Positions 1-9,597 of a stretch of 36,747 nt of DNA are shown one piece after another. How positions within the stretch are numbered: the first letter of the stretch is position 1; every line of letters begins with the position of its first letter. The stretch covers positions 1 through 36,747 of the forward strand of contig CADWAF010000141.1 of the NCBI GenBank assembly GCA_902984215.1. Reading direction: 5' to 3'. The translations under genes and the position numbers were made by a program. The notes under the pieces were generated by a model. That model ran no database searches. It saw nothing but the letters and a program-made list of their open reading frames with translations, and was not told where the DNA came from. Source of the stretch: Willaertia magna (lineage: Eukaryota; Heterolobosea; Eutetramitea; Acrasida; Naegleriidae).

Positions 1-2
1 TA

Positions 3-947
3 ATTACTAACGCTCACGTTTTAGTGGAAATGACTTTAGAGAAAATGGATTACATAGTTTTTAATCCTGCTACAACCACCATTTATAACAGATTCGATGC
101 CGTACGTTACTATAGGAATGGTGAAAGAAGTGGCTTGTTTGTGGAGAAGCGCTTGTTGTTCACTGGAACAAGTTTAAATAGGATTCAGCGAATCCCAGCT
201 TCGATTCATTCAGCTTATATAGGAAAAGATCCAATATTAGGGAAAATTGGAGACTTTAACTATGTTGACGCAGCGTTGGTGGAACTTAACGGTTGTAACA
301 CTGGCAAGGTTTTGTTTGTTCCTTCACCTGAAATACTGCAACCCGGAGACAAAGTGTTTTTGATGCATTTTCCTGGAGCAGAAAATTTTGACGATCCTAT
401 TTCTGTATATCCTGGCTTTTTGGTTAAATGGCTTTCCGACATGCAATTTTTAAAAGAAGTTTTTCACGGATATGGAAGACTTTGTCTTAGTACTGGGAGA
501 GTGCTTGCTCCGTTTCACATTAAGGAAAAGAAGTGGGTTGCAAACGTTGATTTTAAGTATGACAAATACAACCAGCATGCAATAATAAGCAATGAAAGTT
601 GTTTGGTAGGGTCTTCAGGTGGAGTGTTACTAAGCGAAAAATGTGTTCCAATAACAAAGGGAGAATGGACTCTAATACCTTTCCACGGCATCCACTTCGG
701 TGGGGAGTTCGTAAAATGTAAGGACTGCCTTGAGTTAAGTAAAGATCCCGAAAATACGGTTTGTAGTAAGTGTCGTCACCACAATAACGATTCCAGCTGT
801 GTTCCGGAACCCTTTGTTTACAATTACAGCTTATCCGTTCACCATCCAATAATCACAGAATTGTACAAAAATCATATTGCTGAAGTTATTAGGGATACAT
901 TTGGAAGTGTAGAGGTAGTAGAATCATATCTTGAAATGCATAATTAG
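3..947 (+). CDS. Trypsin-fold serine protease, 5'-truncated by window edge
   Basis: The reading frame is open from base 3, so the gene starts outside the window. The first codons spell ITNAHV, the motif around the catalytic His of trypsin/HtrA-fold peptidases (His codon 15-17). The acid is probably the Asp of YVDAALVEL (codon 267-269), and the nucleophile is the second Ser of GSSGG (codon 615-617), so all three triad positions are present with plausible spacing. After the Ser motif comes a cysteine-rich insert, CKDC then CSKC and a further Cys, that could bind zinc and is not usual in this fold. The annotated M at base 24 would be a GTG lying after the catalytic His, so it is not a real start. 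The substrate and the presence of a signal peptide cannot be judged without the N-terminus. The assignment to clan PA is fairly sure; the exact family is not. Confidence 0.7.
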   Translation: MTNAHVLVEMTLEKMDYIVFNPATTTIYNRFDAVRYYRNGERSGLFVEKRLLFTGTSLNRIQRIPASIHSAYIGKDPILGKIGDFNYVDAALVELNGCNTGKVLFVPSPEILQPGDKVFLMHFPGAENFDDPISVYPGFLVKWLSDMQFLKEVFHGYGRLCLSTGRVLAPFHIKEKKWVANVDFKYDKYNQHAIISNESCLVGSSGGVLLSEKCVPITKGEWTLIPFHGIHFGGEFVKCKDCLELSKDPENTVCSKCRHHNNDSSCVPEPFVYNYSLSVHHPIITELYKNHIAEVIRDTFGSVEVVESYLEMHN

Positions 948-1331
948 ATTTGTTTTTTGCTGTAATAATAAATGTATTTCTTAGTTAAAAAATTATGAAA
1001 ATTTTAAAATAATTCTTTACCAGGTAAATTAATTATATAATAATTAAATTAATTTTTAAAAAATTTTAACTTAATGTTAATAATATTTTGATTTTATATA
1101 TAATATAAATTAATACAATAAAAAAATAAAATAATTATAATTTTAAAAATTAAATTAAAAAATAAAATATTTTGACTATTAATAAAAAAAAAATAATTAT
1201 TACAATTTTTAATAATAATAAAAAATTTATAATTTAAATTAACAATAAAATTAATTTTTTCTTATTTAAAAATTTAACAATAAAAAAAAATTTAAAAATT
1301 AAAGTAAACTATTAACCGGTGTTAAAAAAAA
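948..1331. other. AT-only intergenic desert
   Basis: This 384-nt stretch is almost pure A and T, with runs of AATAAA-like and TTTAAA-like sequence and A tracts. The only GC clusters are near 1020 (accaggt) and just before the next start (ttaaccggtgtt). I see no coding frame, tRNA or strong hairpin. It must hold the 3' UTR and poly(A) signal of the protease gene and the promoter of the gene at 1332. Confidence 0.6.
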
Positions 1332-2893
1332 ATGCTAAAAAATTCCTTGTTGTCGTCGGGAATGAAAAAGTTTAAATTATTGCCGTCATCTTCTTCTTTT
1401 ACTTCTTTATTAAATAAAGGGATTCATATTAACAATAATAATTATAGAATAAAACAACACCAAGCTATGATAATATTATTGAAACAATTAAATGTTAAAA
1501 AACAAATTAGACATTTCACTTTCCGTTTTAGAGGTCAAGAAAAGATATTTCATGAAAATCCAATAAGAAAATATCCAAGATTTAGTTTTATTTGTTTGTT
1601 ACTATTATTTGGATATTCTTTCGCTTTACTTACCACGTTCTTTTCAAGTAAGTAGAGAAGATTAAAGTTTTAGGTTGATTGTTTCTTTTTAAAAGCTGAA
1701 TATTTCTTAGAAAAATTAATTTGGGATAAAGAAAATAATACAATTGATTTAGAGAAATTAATTATGTTTCCTCATAGTTGTAAGTTATTTATTATGTTTT
1801 GTTGTTTTACAATTTTTGTAAAGTGTTAACACTTTTAAAAATTAAAGAAAAGTACTTGACAGAGATATTAAAAGCTATTGAAAGGGATATTGAAGGTAAA
1901 AGTCAACTATCATTACACATTTTATATCAAATTTCTTTAGATAGATCTGTAGCTAGATCTATTTTAGAAGAAACAAATTGTTTAGAAATACTTTTTAATA
2001 GATTAAAGAAAACAAATGATAAAGAAGAAGTTGATATATTAATTAGTAATATTAAATTATTTTCAACTATTAAATCATCTCATCCATTAATTGCAAAGAA
2101 TTTAGATTCACTTTACAATTCTGTAAAATCAAGATTATTAAAGAGTGAAGTTTTAGATGTTAATTTATCTTATATTTTGTCACAATTAATAATTAATGAA
2201 GATATTAGAAAAGAATTAAATGATGAACAAATGGGGTTATTATTACAAATCAGTTATAGATTGAGTAAATCTAATGTAAGAAGAGTTGAAAAACCAATGA
2301 GGAATTGTAGTGAATTAATTATAAGAGAGTCAAAAGGAGATAAAGAAAGAATAAAACAAATTGAAAAGAAGGTAGATCAATATTATAATAATTTTGAAAC
2401 AGCAAAATTTGTTTCTAATAATATTTATTTACCTGTTTTGGTATTTGCATATGCTATGGCTAGATATGCAGTAAGAATAGTAAAACTTCCTAAAGATGTA
2501 AATAAGCATTATTACTTTGCAAAAGCAATCAAGTACTCTTCCAGGTCTGTATTGGCAGTCACATCATATGGTTGGTTATTTTCTTCTATTAACTTATTTG
2601 AATACAAATCCTCAATTAAAGACTATTTAAATGATGATTACAAGACAAGATTACAATACAGAGCAAATAGACAAGAAATTGAAAAGATTGCTCAATCATT
2701 CATTACTCCAATTTTACTAGCTATTCTTCTTCCAAAAGTAGAATTTATTATTTTACCTTATTTATTAAGTCAAATGGCAGTTGCATCATCACCATGGCAA
2801 ATTATGGATATTATATTTAATCCTGAACAGGGTGTAAGTAAGCAACGCGAATATATTGAAAGTAATATAGAAAAAGTGAAGGAGGAACATTAA
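1332..2893 (+). CDS. Three-exon membrane protein of unknown function
   Basis: Exons are 1332-1647, 1711-1779 and 1824-2893, with introns of 63 and 44 nt starting GTAAGT and ending TTAG or AAAG. The joined frame gives 484 residues. I do not recognise the family. The first 80 residues are basic and Ser/Asn-rich with almost no acid, which would suit a mitochondrial presequence, followed by a membrane segment at about 84-104. The middle (about 130-310) is helical, with leucines spaced as in armadillo-like repeats. At least two further hydrophobic stretches lie near 328-348 and 422-450. The 69-nt middle exon is stop-free and joins both neighbours in phase, which supports the model. The third exon's open frame begins upstream with a TTG, not a start codon. 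It ends 8 nt from the convergent WASP gene. Confidence 0.7.
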
Positions 2894-2901
2894 ACATTTA
2901 T

Positions 2902-4440
2902 TTACCAATCATCATTCTCTGAATCATCAGAACTATCACCATCGTCTTCTGTAAATCTTGCATTTTTAAATTTATCTACAAGATATTTCTTAAATCCTTC
3001 CTTTTCTTGAGGGGTAAACTTTGTGATATCAGTTGTCTTTAATGAACCCTTCTTAAAGCCTTGGATTTCTAAAAGTAAGTTTTGTGGTTGACTGTTGGAA
3101 CGACTGTGTGGCTCTTCTCCAATTTTTGGAGAAATTGGTGATGTTGGAGATACTGGAGGGACAGGAATTGGACTCAAATGTCCTTCTGAGCTAGGAGATG
3201 TCACAATTGATATTGGTGGGGGTTGAGGGATTTTCATAGAATCCATTGTTGGAGGGGATGGTATTTTCATAGAATCTGTTGGAGGAGGAGGGATAACAAA
3301 AGCATCATTGCTTGGTGGTTTGGGGATGCTAGGTGCGGTTGTCAACCCAATTGGCGGAGGTGGTACAAAACCTGAGGATGAGGACTCCAAAATCTTTGGG
3401 CGTGGAGGGAGACTAGGTAACACTTTTCCCTCATCTTCTATTACATTATTTGAATTAAGGGAAACGACAGGTATTGGGGGAGGTTTTGGGATATTCACCA
3501 CTGGTGGGGGTGGAACAGTAGTTGTTGAGCTCGATGGGATTGGTGGAATCATCATAGAGCTTCTTTGATTTTCTTGCTCTATTCTTTGCTCCTCTTTCAT
3601 TCTCTCCTTGGCAACTTTCATTTCATATTTATGCATATACTTTACAACCTTCTTTTGAATTTCAGGGTCTTCAGTTTGCTCTTTAGATAAACCAAGTCCT
3701 CCTAACATTTCCATAAGTTCCTTTGGTAAATTTTCCATTTCAAATACTCCAGTTTCTGGATTAATACCTACATGCGCTACTCGTTTCATTCCCTTTGCCT
3801 CACCAAATACCATCGAGTCTCTACTAGGCCGTTTATCTACCTTTTCAGTTTTCTTACCGAAAAATCCTTTGAACCATCCCTTAATTCCTCCTTCTTCTCC
3901 CTTTGTTTTTTGAGAGGTAGAACTTGGTTTTTTTTGTTCTCTTGGAGAGGGTTCATTATTCATAGGTTTGTTGTTTCTATTACCTGTAGAAGATGGTTTC
4001 TTTGGATTACTATTTTCTAATGAAAGATTGTTGACAATGGAAGTAAATTTATCAGCAGGATTTGGAGAATTAATTGCGAAATTAAAACCAATGATTTTAT
4101 CATCGCTTTCAAATGAAGCAAAATGATTATTAAGTAAACTAAAGGTTAGATTTTCGTAGCATTCGTGGGACCACACTAATTTCTTTTCATCAACATTTAC
4201 AAGCATAAGATGAAAACAATTATTGATTAAGTCTTTTCCAAAGTATAAAGCACCCCATAGACCAGTATAGGACCAATCATCTTCTCCCAATAATCCTTCA
4301 TAAATCGATACAACTGCATTTGCCTCTAAATACTAAGGAAATTAAGGAATTAATTAACGACACCAATTACATACCAATCCTTTGGTTGCACTCAAAACGG
4401 TATTAAGGTCAAGTGGCAGGTACAATGTTGGATCGTTCAT
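2902..4440 (-). CDS. WAS: WASP-family Arp2/3 activator (WH1-GBD-PRD-WH2-CA)
   Basis: Exon 1 is 4375-4440 (22 codons, ATG at 4440), the intron is 4333-4374, and exon 2 is 2902-4332; the protein has 498 residues. A WH1/EVH1 domain fills about residues 10-128; its first strand (ANAVVSIYEG) is recovered only after splicing and matches the human AVVQLY strand. A CRIB/GTPase-binding segment lies at about 204-247, with HVGINPETGVF and then LPKELMEML. A proline-rich region with several PPPP runs spans about 280-420. At the C-terminus are one WH2-like motif (LLLEIQGFKKGSL), a central amphipathic helix and an acidic tail ending DDW, the Trp that contacts Arp2/3. It should link Cdc42/Rac-type GTPases to branched actin assembly. 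Domain order and length agree with WASP rather than WAVE or WASH. Its promoter is shared with enkurin. Confidence 0.92.
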
Positions 4441-4496
4441 TTTTTCAAAAATTACTTAACATACTCCCGCCACAAAAAGCACAACAACAGAAAAAA
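4441..4496. promoter_or_regulatory. 56-nt shared promoter between WASP and enkurin
   Basis: The two start codons face away from each other across 56 nt that are rich in A and contain no clear TATA element. Both transcripts must start inside or beyond this gap, so their 5' leaders probably overlap the other gene's first codons. The boundary rests on choosing the ATG at 4497 for enkurin; an in-frame ATG at 4425 would overlap WASP exon 1. Confidence 0.5.
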
Positions 4497-5378
4497 ATGA
4501 ATTCGTATTATAGAACGGGTATTAACTTACAAGAGGAAGAAAGTGTTTATAATTTAATTGAGAGACCAGTTGAAATGAAAGAGAAAGGTGCTATGTACAG
4601 ATCTAAATATCCAGGTACAACACCACCTTCTTATTCCACCTTATGCCTTCAAAATACCAGTAAGCCAATAGCAAACGCTGGTGGTCAATTTATAGATCCT
4701 GATGATATAGGACCACATAAACGAAAAAAACCAACAGCAACAATGGGAAAACCTGTAAAACACGATGTTAAATCAGATTCTTTTTTAAAGCGAAATCAAG
4801 GACAATACTCTGATGTACTAAAGACTATGAATACCTCAATCCCAAAGAAGTATACAAGAACAATGCCTGAGGGGGTTGAAAAGAGAACTCCTGTTCCTAA
4901 GAAAGATGATAAACCAGTTATGGGTCTTATATCAAAGAAGAATTATGTTATTAGTAATGCTGTAGATAATATCTTAAGTGCCCCAAAGAAAGTGAAACCT
5001 GTAGAACCTCTATGGACTCAAAAGGCAGAGTACGGAAAAGTGCCAGATTATTTACAAAAAATTAAACAAGAAATTCAAGATGAATATGAATACATACAAC
5101 AATTACAAGAACAACAGCAACAAAGAGGAAATAAGGCAATGAGAAAATTAACAGAAGATGAAAAAGAAGAACTTCTGAATGGACTTAAGGAAAGATGGAA
5201 TGAACTTCATGATAAATATCAATCTTTTAGCTTTACAATGCCAAATGATAAAGTACACATCCAAAGAAAAGAAGATGTAGAACAAGCGATGGATCAAGTG
5301 GAAAGAGATATCATTAAGCTATCAAAACAAAATATTTATGTTTATGATGATATCATTGAAGAAGTGGATGAATTGTAA
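4497..5378 (+). CDS. ENKUR: Enkurin (CFAP106), axonemal microtubule inner protein
   Basis: The protein has 293 residues from the ATG at 4497, whose context is a run of A. The N-terminus carries ESVYNLI, like the human ECIYNLI, a few residues from the start, which favours this ATG over the in-frame one at 4425. The middle has PVMGLISKKNYV and the C-terminal enkurin domain has EYGKVPDYLQK, the family hallmark, then a coiled coil with KLTEDEKEELLNGLKERW, very close to the vertebrate protein. In other organisms enkurin is CFAP106, bound inside the doublet microtubules near the inner junction, and it stabilises the axoneme. Its presence implies a flagellate stage. Gene length is typical (human about 256 residues), and no intron is seen. 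Confidence 0.93.
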   Translation: MNSYYRTGINLQEEESVYNLIERPVEMKEKGAMYRSKYPGTTPPSYSTLCLQNTSKPIANAGGQFIDPDDIGPHKRKKPTATMGKPVKHDVKSDSFLKRNQGQYSDVLKTMNTSIPKKYTRTMPEGVEKRTPVPKKDDKPVMGLISKKNYVISNAVDNILSAPKKVKPVEPLWTQKAEYGKVPDYLQKIKQEIQDEYEYIQQLQEQQQQRGNKAMRKLTEDEKEELLNGLKERWNELHDKYQSFSFTMPNDKVHIQRKEDVEQAMDQVERDIIKLSKQNIYVYDDIIEEVDEL

Positions 5379-5413
5379 ATTAAGCTTCCAAACAATTTTT
5401 GTACATATTAAAA

Positions 5414-7114
5414 ATGCTTAAAAGAAGCCTGCAATCGGGTATCATTAAACAAACATCATCCATACTTACAATAAAAACAACAAGTAAATGGAAGAGAAAT
5501 TTTGGTTGTTCTTTGTTAAATTTGGTAAATAAAGAGTTAATTGATTATAGTCTTTATGTTGTTACCGATACTTTACAAAGTAATCAACAAAATAGAACAA
5601 TAGAAGAAACAATTCAATTAGCAATTGAAGGAGGTGCAAGTATTGTTCAATACAGAGAGAAATCAAATAATTTATCAAATAGAGAAATATATCAAACTGC
5701 TAAACGACTAAAAGAAATTACTCAATTTTATCAAATACCGCTAATTATTAACGACCGTGTAGATATTGCATTGGCAATTGATGCTGATGGTGTGCATGTT
5801 GGCCAATCTGATTTACCACCAAAAGATGTCAGAAAACTAATAGGACAAGATAAGATATTAGGTGTTACAGTAGGTAATGAAGAAGAGTTAAATGAAGCAA
5901 TAATGGCAAATGCTGATTATATTGGAACAAATGCGATCTTTTCAAGTGTTACAAAAAAAGATACTGACACAATTGGTCTAAAAGGTGTACAACATATAAT
6001 GGAATTAAAAAATTCAAAAAAATTAATCTCAGATTTAAAAGTGGTTGGAATTGGAGGTTTAAAGAAAGAAAATGTAAAACAAGTATTAAACTGCGGTATA
6101 GATGGTGTTGCAGTAGTAAATTCTATAATTGGACAAAAAGATGTTATCTCTGCAACTAAAGAATTAAGACATCTAATTGATTTACATAAAAATAATAATG
6201 ATATAAATTTGACAAGAGTAAAAGAAAATTTCAGAGAAAGCCTTAGACAAATTAAAAAGAAAAGACCTTTAATACATAATATCACAAACTACGTTGTTGC
6301 CAACCAATCAGCTAATGCTTTACTATCTATTGGTGCTTCCCCAATTATGAGTCTTCACCCAAAAGAAATGGAAAATTTAGTTAATATTTCTAATGCATTG
6401 TTAATTAACATTGGAACATTAAATGATATTAGTATTGAGGCTAATCATTTAGCAGCAAAAACAGCAACAAAATTAGGTAAACCAATTGTTTTAGATCCTG
6501 TTGGGTTTGGGGCAACAGATGAACGAACAAGGATAATTTTAGATTTGCTATCAAACTATAATATATCAATTATTAAGGGAAATTTAGGTGAAATTTGTAA
6601 ATTATACAGTGTTACTTTTAATGATAGTCAAAGTAATGAACGAGTACAAATAAAAGGTGTTGATTCTGAGGGAGAAGTAAATTTATTATTAAAGAAAAGA
6701 ATGGTAAAGGAATTAGCTAAGAAATATAATTGTGTAGTATGTGTCACTGGAGAAGTTGACTTAATATCAGATGGAAAAAGAATGATTCAAGTAAACCATA
6801 ATGAACCTAATTTAAGAAACCTTACTGGTATTGGGTGTATCACTGGTTCCATCCAAGCTAGTTTCAGTGCAGTTTGTGATGACCCACTGATTTCAGCCTC
6901 TGCTGGTATTGCCTATGTAGCCCTTTGTGGGGAATTAGCAGGCTCTAGATTGAGAAAGAAATTATTTGGAAAAACAGAGGGAACTGTTAATTCAATCTTT
7001 AAACCAGCCTTACCTAACGAAACATTTAGAGAAAAGTTATTTGATCAGTTTGGAAATCTTACAGTGCAGCAATTTTATCAATTTTTAGACATTGAATATT
7101 CTGAAGAATTTTAA
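5414..7114 (+). CDS. THI6: Bifunctional thiamine-phosphate synthase / hydroxyethylthiazole kinase
   Basis: One open frame of 566 residues joins ThiE and ThiM in the same order as fungal THI6. The first ATG at 5414 is used; a TTG lies further up. ThiE (about residues 48-260) shows QYREK, INDRVDIALA, DGVHVGQSDLPP and VVGIGGL. ThiM (about 285-560) shows HNITNYVVANQSANALL, VLDPVGFGAT, IIKGNLGEI, CVTGEVDLISDG and LTGIGC, the last two being the ATP and catalytic regions. It would phosphorylate 5-hydroxyethyl-4-methylthiazole and couple it to HMP pyrophosphate to give thiamine phosphate. The first 47 residues are an added segment rich in Lys, Arg, Ser and Thr with no acidic residue before residue 44, resembling a mitochondrial presequence. 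No TPP riboswitch was recognised upstream. Confidence 0.95.
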   Translation: MLKRSLQSGIIKQTSSILTIKTTSKWKRNFGCSLLNLVNKELIDYSLYVVTDTLQSNQQNRTIEETIQLAIEGGASIVQYREKSNNLSNREIYQTAKRLKEITQFYQIPLIINDRVDIALAIDADGVHVGQSDLPPKDVRKLIGQDKILGVTVGNEEELNEAIMANADYIGTNAIFSSVTKKDTDTIGLKGVQHIMELKNSKKLISDLKVVGIGGLKKENVKQVLNCGIDGVAVVNSIIGQKDVISATKELRHLIDLHKNNNDINLTRVKENFRESLRQIKKKRPLIHNITNYVVANQSANALLSIGASPIMSLHPKEMENLVNISNALLINIGTLNDISIEANHLAAKTATKLGKPIVLDPVGFGATDERTRIILDLLSNYNISIIKGNLGEICKLYSVTFNDSQSNERVQIKGVDSEGEVNLLLKKRMVKELAKKYNCVVCVTGEVDLISDGKRMIQVNHNEPNLRNLTGIGCITGSIQASFSAVCDDPLISASAGIAYVALCGELAGSRLRKKLFGKTEGTVNSIFKPALPNETFREKLFDQFGNLTVQQFYQFLDIEYSEEF

Positions 7115-7437
7115 GATAATGCTGGTTTAATCCGACAATAAATAACCCGTAATACCATTGTAATCTCCAAAAATTTTCACACCAAGAGGAAGATATTATT
7201 CAAGTACTATTATGAAAATTTATTAATCAAAGAAAATAAAAGAGTTAATGAAATATTTAAATGAATTATGGGTGGATAAAGGCATTCCAATAATGTTTAG
7301 AATTGCAATTGAAAAAGAATTAAAAAGGTGAATCATTGAAAAACATTATCAAGGAAAAAGAAATTTAAATTGAAAATCAGAAATATGCCTCCCCAAAATA
7401 AAGTCCAAGATATTAAAAAAGATTGTTAATCCAAAAT
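7115..7437. other. 323-nt gap between ThiE-ThiM and peroxiredoxin 3' ends
   Basis: The two flanking genes converge here, so the gap should hold both 3' UTRs. It is longer than other convergent gaps in the window (8 to 50 nt) and less AT-rich than the desert at 948-1331. Two short overlapping frames near 7200-7331 have protein-like composition (see the separate pseudogene entry). Apart from these I see no tRNA, repeat or clear element. Confidence 0.4.
7227..7331 (+). pseudogene. Possible decayed coding fragment, vaguely G-alpha-like
   Basis: In one frame the DNA reads KYLNELWVDKGIPIMFRIAI up to a TGA at 7329. The spacing LW-x-D-x-G-I followed by F and then E-x-L resembles the helical-domain segment of heterotrimeric G-protein alpha subunits (LW..D.GI.....R..E..L). 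A second frame just upstream, overlapping it, reads YENLLIKENKRVNEIFK before a stop. Both are far too short to be a gene, and no GTP-binding motif accompanies them. It could equally be chance in AT-rich 3' UTR. The call is by eye only and weak. Confidence 0.15.
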
Positions 7438-8028
7438 TTATTGATTAACTTTTCCAAAATATTCCTTTGAATCCTTAACGTTTGGTTTAATGGTTGGTTT
7501 ACCTTGTTGCCATCCAGCTGGACAAACTTCACCATGTTTATCAGTATATTGGAATGCTTCAACTAATCTTAAAGCTTCATCAACATTTCTACCAACTGGT
7601 AAATCATTGACAGTCATTTGTCTTAAAGTACCATTACCATCAATAATGAACATTCCTCTTAAAGAAACACCAGCATCTAAGAGAACACCATAATCTCTTG
7701 CTAAAGATTTATCAAGATCTGCAATGAGTGGAATATTGACTGGTCCTAAACCACCTTCCTTTCTTGGGGTTTGAGTCCAAGCTAAGTGAGTGAATTCACT
7801 ATCAACTGATGCACCAATGACTTCTGCACCGATCTTTCTGAATTCTTCAGCCTTTTCACTGAAAGCAATAATTTCAGTTGGACAGACAAAAGTGAAATCT
7901 AATGGATAGAAGAATAAGACAACATATTTTCCTTTATAATCTTCAAGAGAGATGGTCTTGAAAGTACCGTCTGGTAATAAAGCAGTCTTGGAGAAAGCTG
8001 GTGCTGGTTTTTGGATTCTTGCAGACAT
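7438..8028 (-). CDS. Typical 2-Cys peroxiredoxin
   Basis: The 196-residue protein begins at the ATG at 8028 ([12 protein letters not shown]); the longer frame to 8115 starts only with TTG. The peroxidatic Cys49 sits in [14 protein letters not shown] and the resolving Cys169 in HGEVCPAGW, the layout of the Prx1/AhpC subfamily, which reduces hydrogen peroxide and alkyl peroxides with thioredoxin as donor. GGLG and a C-terminal YF motif (KEYFGK) are both present. In this family these make the enzyme prone to hyperoxidation, as in animal peroxiredoxins and unlike most bacterial ones. No targeting sequence is seen, so it is probably cytosolic. The codon choice is more biased and GC-richer than in the neighbours, which suits a highly expressed gene. 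Confidence 0.96.
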   Translation of the reverse strand: MSARIQKPAPAFSKTALLPDGTFKTISLEDYKGKYVVLFFYPLDFTFVCPTEIIAFSEKAEEFRKIGAEVIGASVDSEFTHLAWTQTPRKEGGLGPVNIPLIADLDKSLARDYGVLLDAGVSLRGMFIIDGNGTLRQMTVNDLPVGRNVDEALRLVEAFQYTDKHGEVCPAGWQQGKPTIKPNVKDSKEYFGKVNQ

Positions 8029-8119
8029 TTTTATGTTTATTTTTTTTTTGAAAATTAAGCCTAATAATATTTTCGCATAAATTTTAAATCTTTTTTGATT
8101 GTCCACCCACTTCAAAGCC

Positions 8120-8255
8120 CTGAAAATGATCTTGTTTCTTCTTCCGTTGCAATTCCGTAAGCGAGCATTGTAAGCTTAAAGTCTTCGGTATTGTTGATCA
8201 CCAGAAAATGAGGGATTTAGGAAGTTTATTATAGTAGGAATTAAGCAAAACTTAC
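8120..8255 (-). other. Possible 5'-UTR intron of the peroxiredoxin gene
   Basis: Read on the minus strand, a GTAAGT donor starts at 8255 and a pyrimidine-rich TCATTTTCAG acceptor ends at 8120, 92 nt before the peroxiredoxin ATG. Intron length would be 136 nt, longer than most in this window. There is no coding frame to confirm it, so this rests on splice signals alone. The region also contains the promoter or the 3' UTR of the upstream gene. Confidence 0.25.
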
Positions 8256-8292
8256 AATACTTTTTTTACAATGATTGTATTAAATAATTGTT

Positions 8293-9345
8293 TTAAATAT
8301 TGTTATTGTTAGTATTTATTTGTTCTTCTTGTTGTTGTTGATGTTGAGATAATCTTTTATCTAATTCTTGAATTGCCAATTCTCTTCTTTTATTAGTGAC
8401 CATTGTACTGGTTGTAGAATTACTACTACTTGTTGTTGTTGTTGATTCTGAAATTGGAGAAGATGAAATGATATCAATAACTAAACCATCTTTATCATTG
8501 TTATTATCATTAGATGAAATTCTTCTTAATTCTCCAACAATTTTAAATCTTTTACAAATACTATAAATTAAAGAAGAAATAATACGAATAGGTGTTTGTA
8601 TCAATTCTGGAAATAAAGTATGAAAAGCAAATGAATCACTATGATCACCTTTTAATCCATCATCTCTAGTTTGATAAAATCTTAAATAAATATAGGAAAC
8701 TAAAAAACCAAATATAATAAAAGGTAAATCAGTAAATTGTAAAGTTATAATAGATAAAACTATACTAATAACTAAAGCAACAAATGGTACATCTCTTCCT
8801 CTAATTTGTAAAAATTGTAATGGAAATTCTTCTGGAACTTGTTGTTTCATAATTAATGTAAAACCTATAATACAACCATGAAATCCATGGAAACGAGAGT
8901 AAAGTAAAACTTTAACAAGTTCATCATAAACAGAGATTGATAAGATATTTGATAAAATAAAAAATGATAGAATTGCAAATATTAATGTTAAAATACCACA
9001 TGATAATGTCACAACAAATAAAAACCATAAATACATATTAGTATTCCAAACATTAGTTTGTGGTTGTTGAGATAGTAAAATATTTTTATTAATTATCCAT
9101 TTACTAGTGATAATAACACTTAAAATTGTAAAAATAAAACTAAATGGTTCTGTTTCAAGTAAAGATGATGTTATTAAGTTATGTAAAAAGAATTTAGTTA
9201 ATGTATTTTGTGGTATTAAAGAAAAATAGTGATGAATAGTATCATTAATAATAAATGATAAAAGAAATAAACATGTTTGAATGAAAATTATAACTTTTGC
9301 AATTATCGGAACGTTTTGAAAGAGTGGAAGAAAACTTTTAATCAT
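8293..9345 (-). CDS. TMEM115: TMEM115-like rhomboid-fold Golgi membrane protein
   Basis: The protein has 350 residues, a single exon, and a start at the ATG at 9345. At least five or six hydrophobic segments lie between residues about 12 and 225. The conserved family features are RFHGFHGCIIGF in the middle and YLRFYQ followed by GDHSDSFAFHTLFPELIQ after the last membrane span, which is the signature of the TMEM115/DUF1751 family. These are rhomboid-fold proteins without the Ser-His dyad, found in the Golgi and linked to retrograde transport in other eukaryotes. The tail after about residue 265 is low-complexity Ser/Thr and Gln/Asn. Family assignment is confident; the role is by homology only. 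Confidence 0.85.
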   Translation of the reverse strand: MIKSFLPLFQNVPIIAKVIIFIQTCLFLLSFIINDTIHHYFSLIPQNTLTKFFLHNLITSSLLETEPFSFIFTILSVIITSKWIINKNILLSQQPQTNVWNTNMYLWFLFVVTLSCGILTLIFAILSFFILSNILSISVYDELVKVLLYSRFHGFHGCIIGFTLIMKQQVPEEFPLQFLQIRGRDVPFVALVISIVLSIITLQFTDLPFIIFGFLVSYIYLRFYQTRDDGLKGDHSDSFAFHTLFPELIQTPIRIISSLIYSICKRFKIVGELRRISSNDNNNDKDGLVIDIISSSPISESTTTTSSSNSTTSTMVTNKRRELAIQELDKRLSQHQQQQEEQINTNNNNI

Positions 9346-9597
9346 TTTTTTTATAAGTTACTTGTGCCTTTTCAATCTATTATTGGGATTCATCTATTGG
9401 TTGTGCCCACCTCATCATCGCTTCCTTACAAAACTTATCCCAGCTAACAGACTATTAAAAAACAAAGTTGACAAAACTCTCCCTCCTTAATCTCAAACAA
9501 TTTACTGGATGGAGAACGATTCTAGAGGGCTGTAATTTTTGAAATCTTTGTTCTCTTAGTTTTTCATCATAATAGGCAATTGTTGAAGCAATAAAAA
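9346..9597. promoter_or_regulatory. Divergent promoter region, TMEM115-like / polyamine oxidase
   Basis: This 252-nt gap separates two start codons pointing apart. It is less AT-rich than other gaps and includes pyrimidine-rich patches such as ctccctccttaatctc. I cannot place a transcription start or any named element. Confidence 0.35.

Noticed and set aside
8029..8115. Peroxiredoxin N-terminal extension to 8115
   Set aside because: It begins with TTG and has no family match; [12 protein letters not shown] at 8028 is the normal start.
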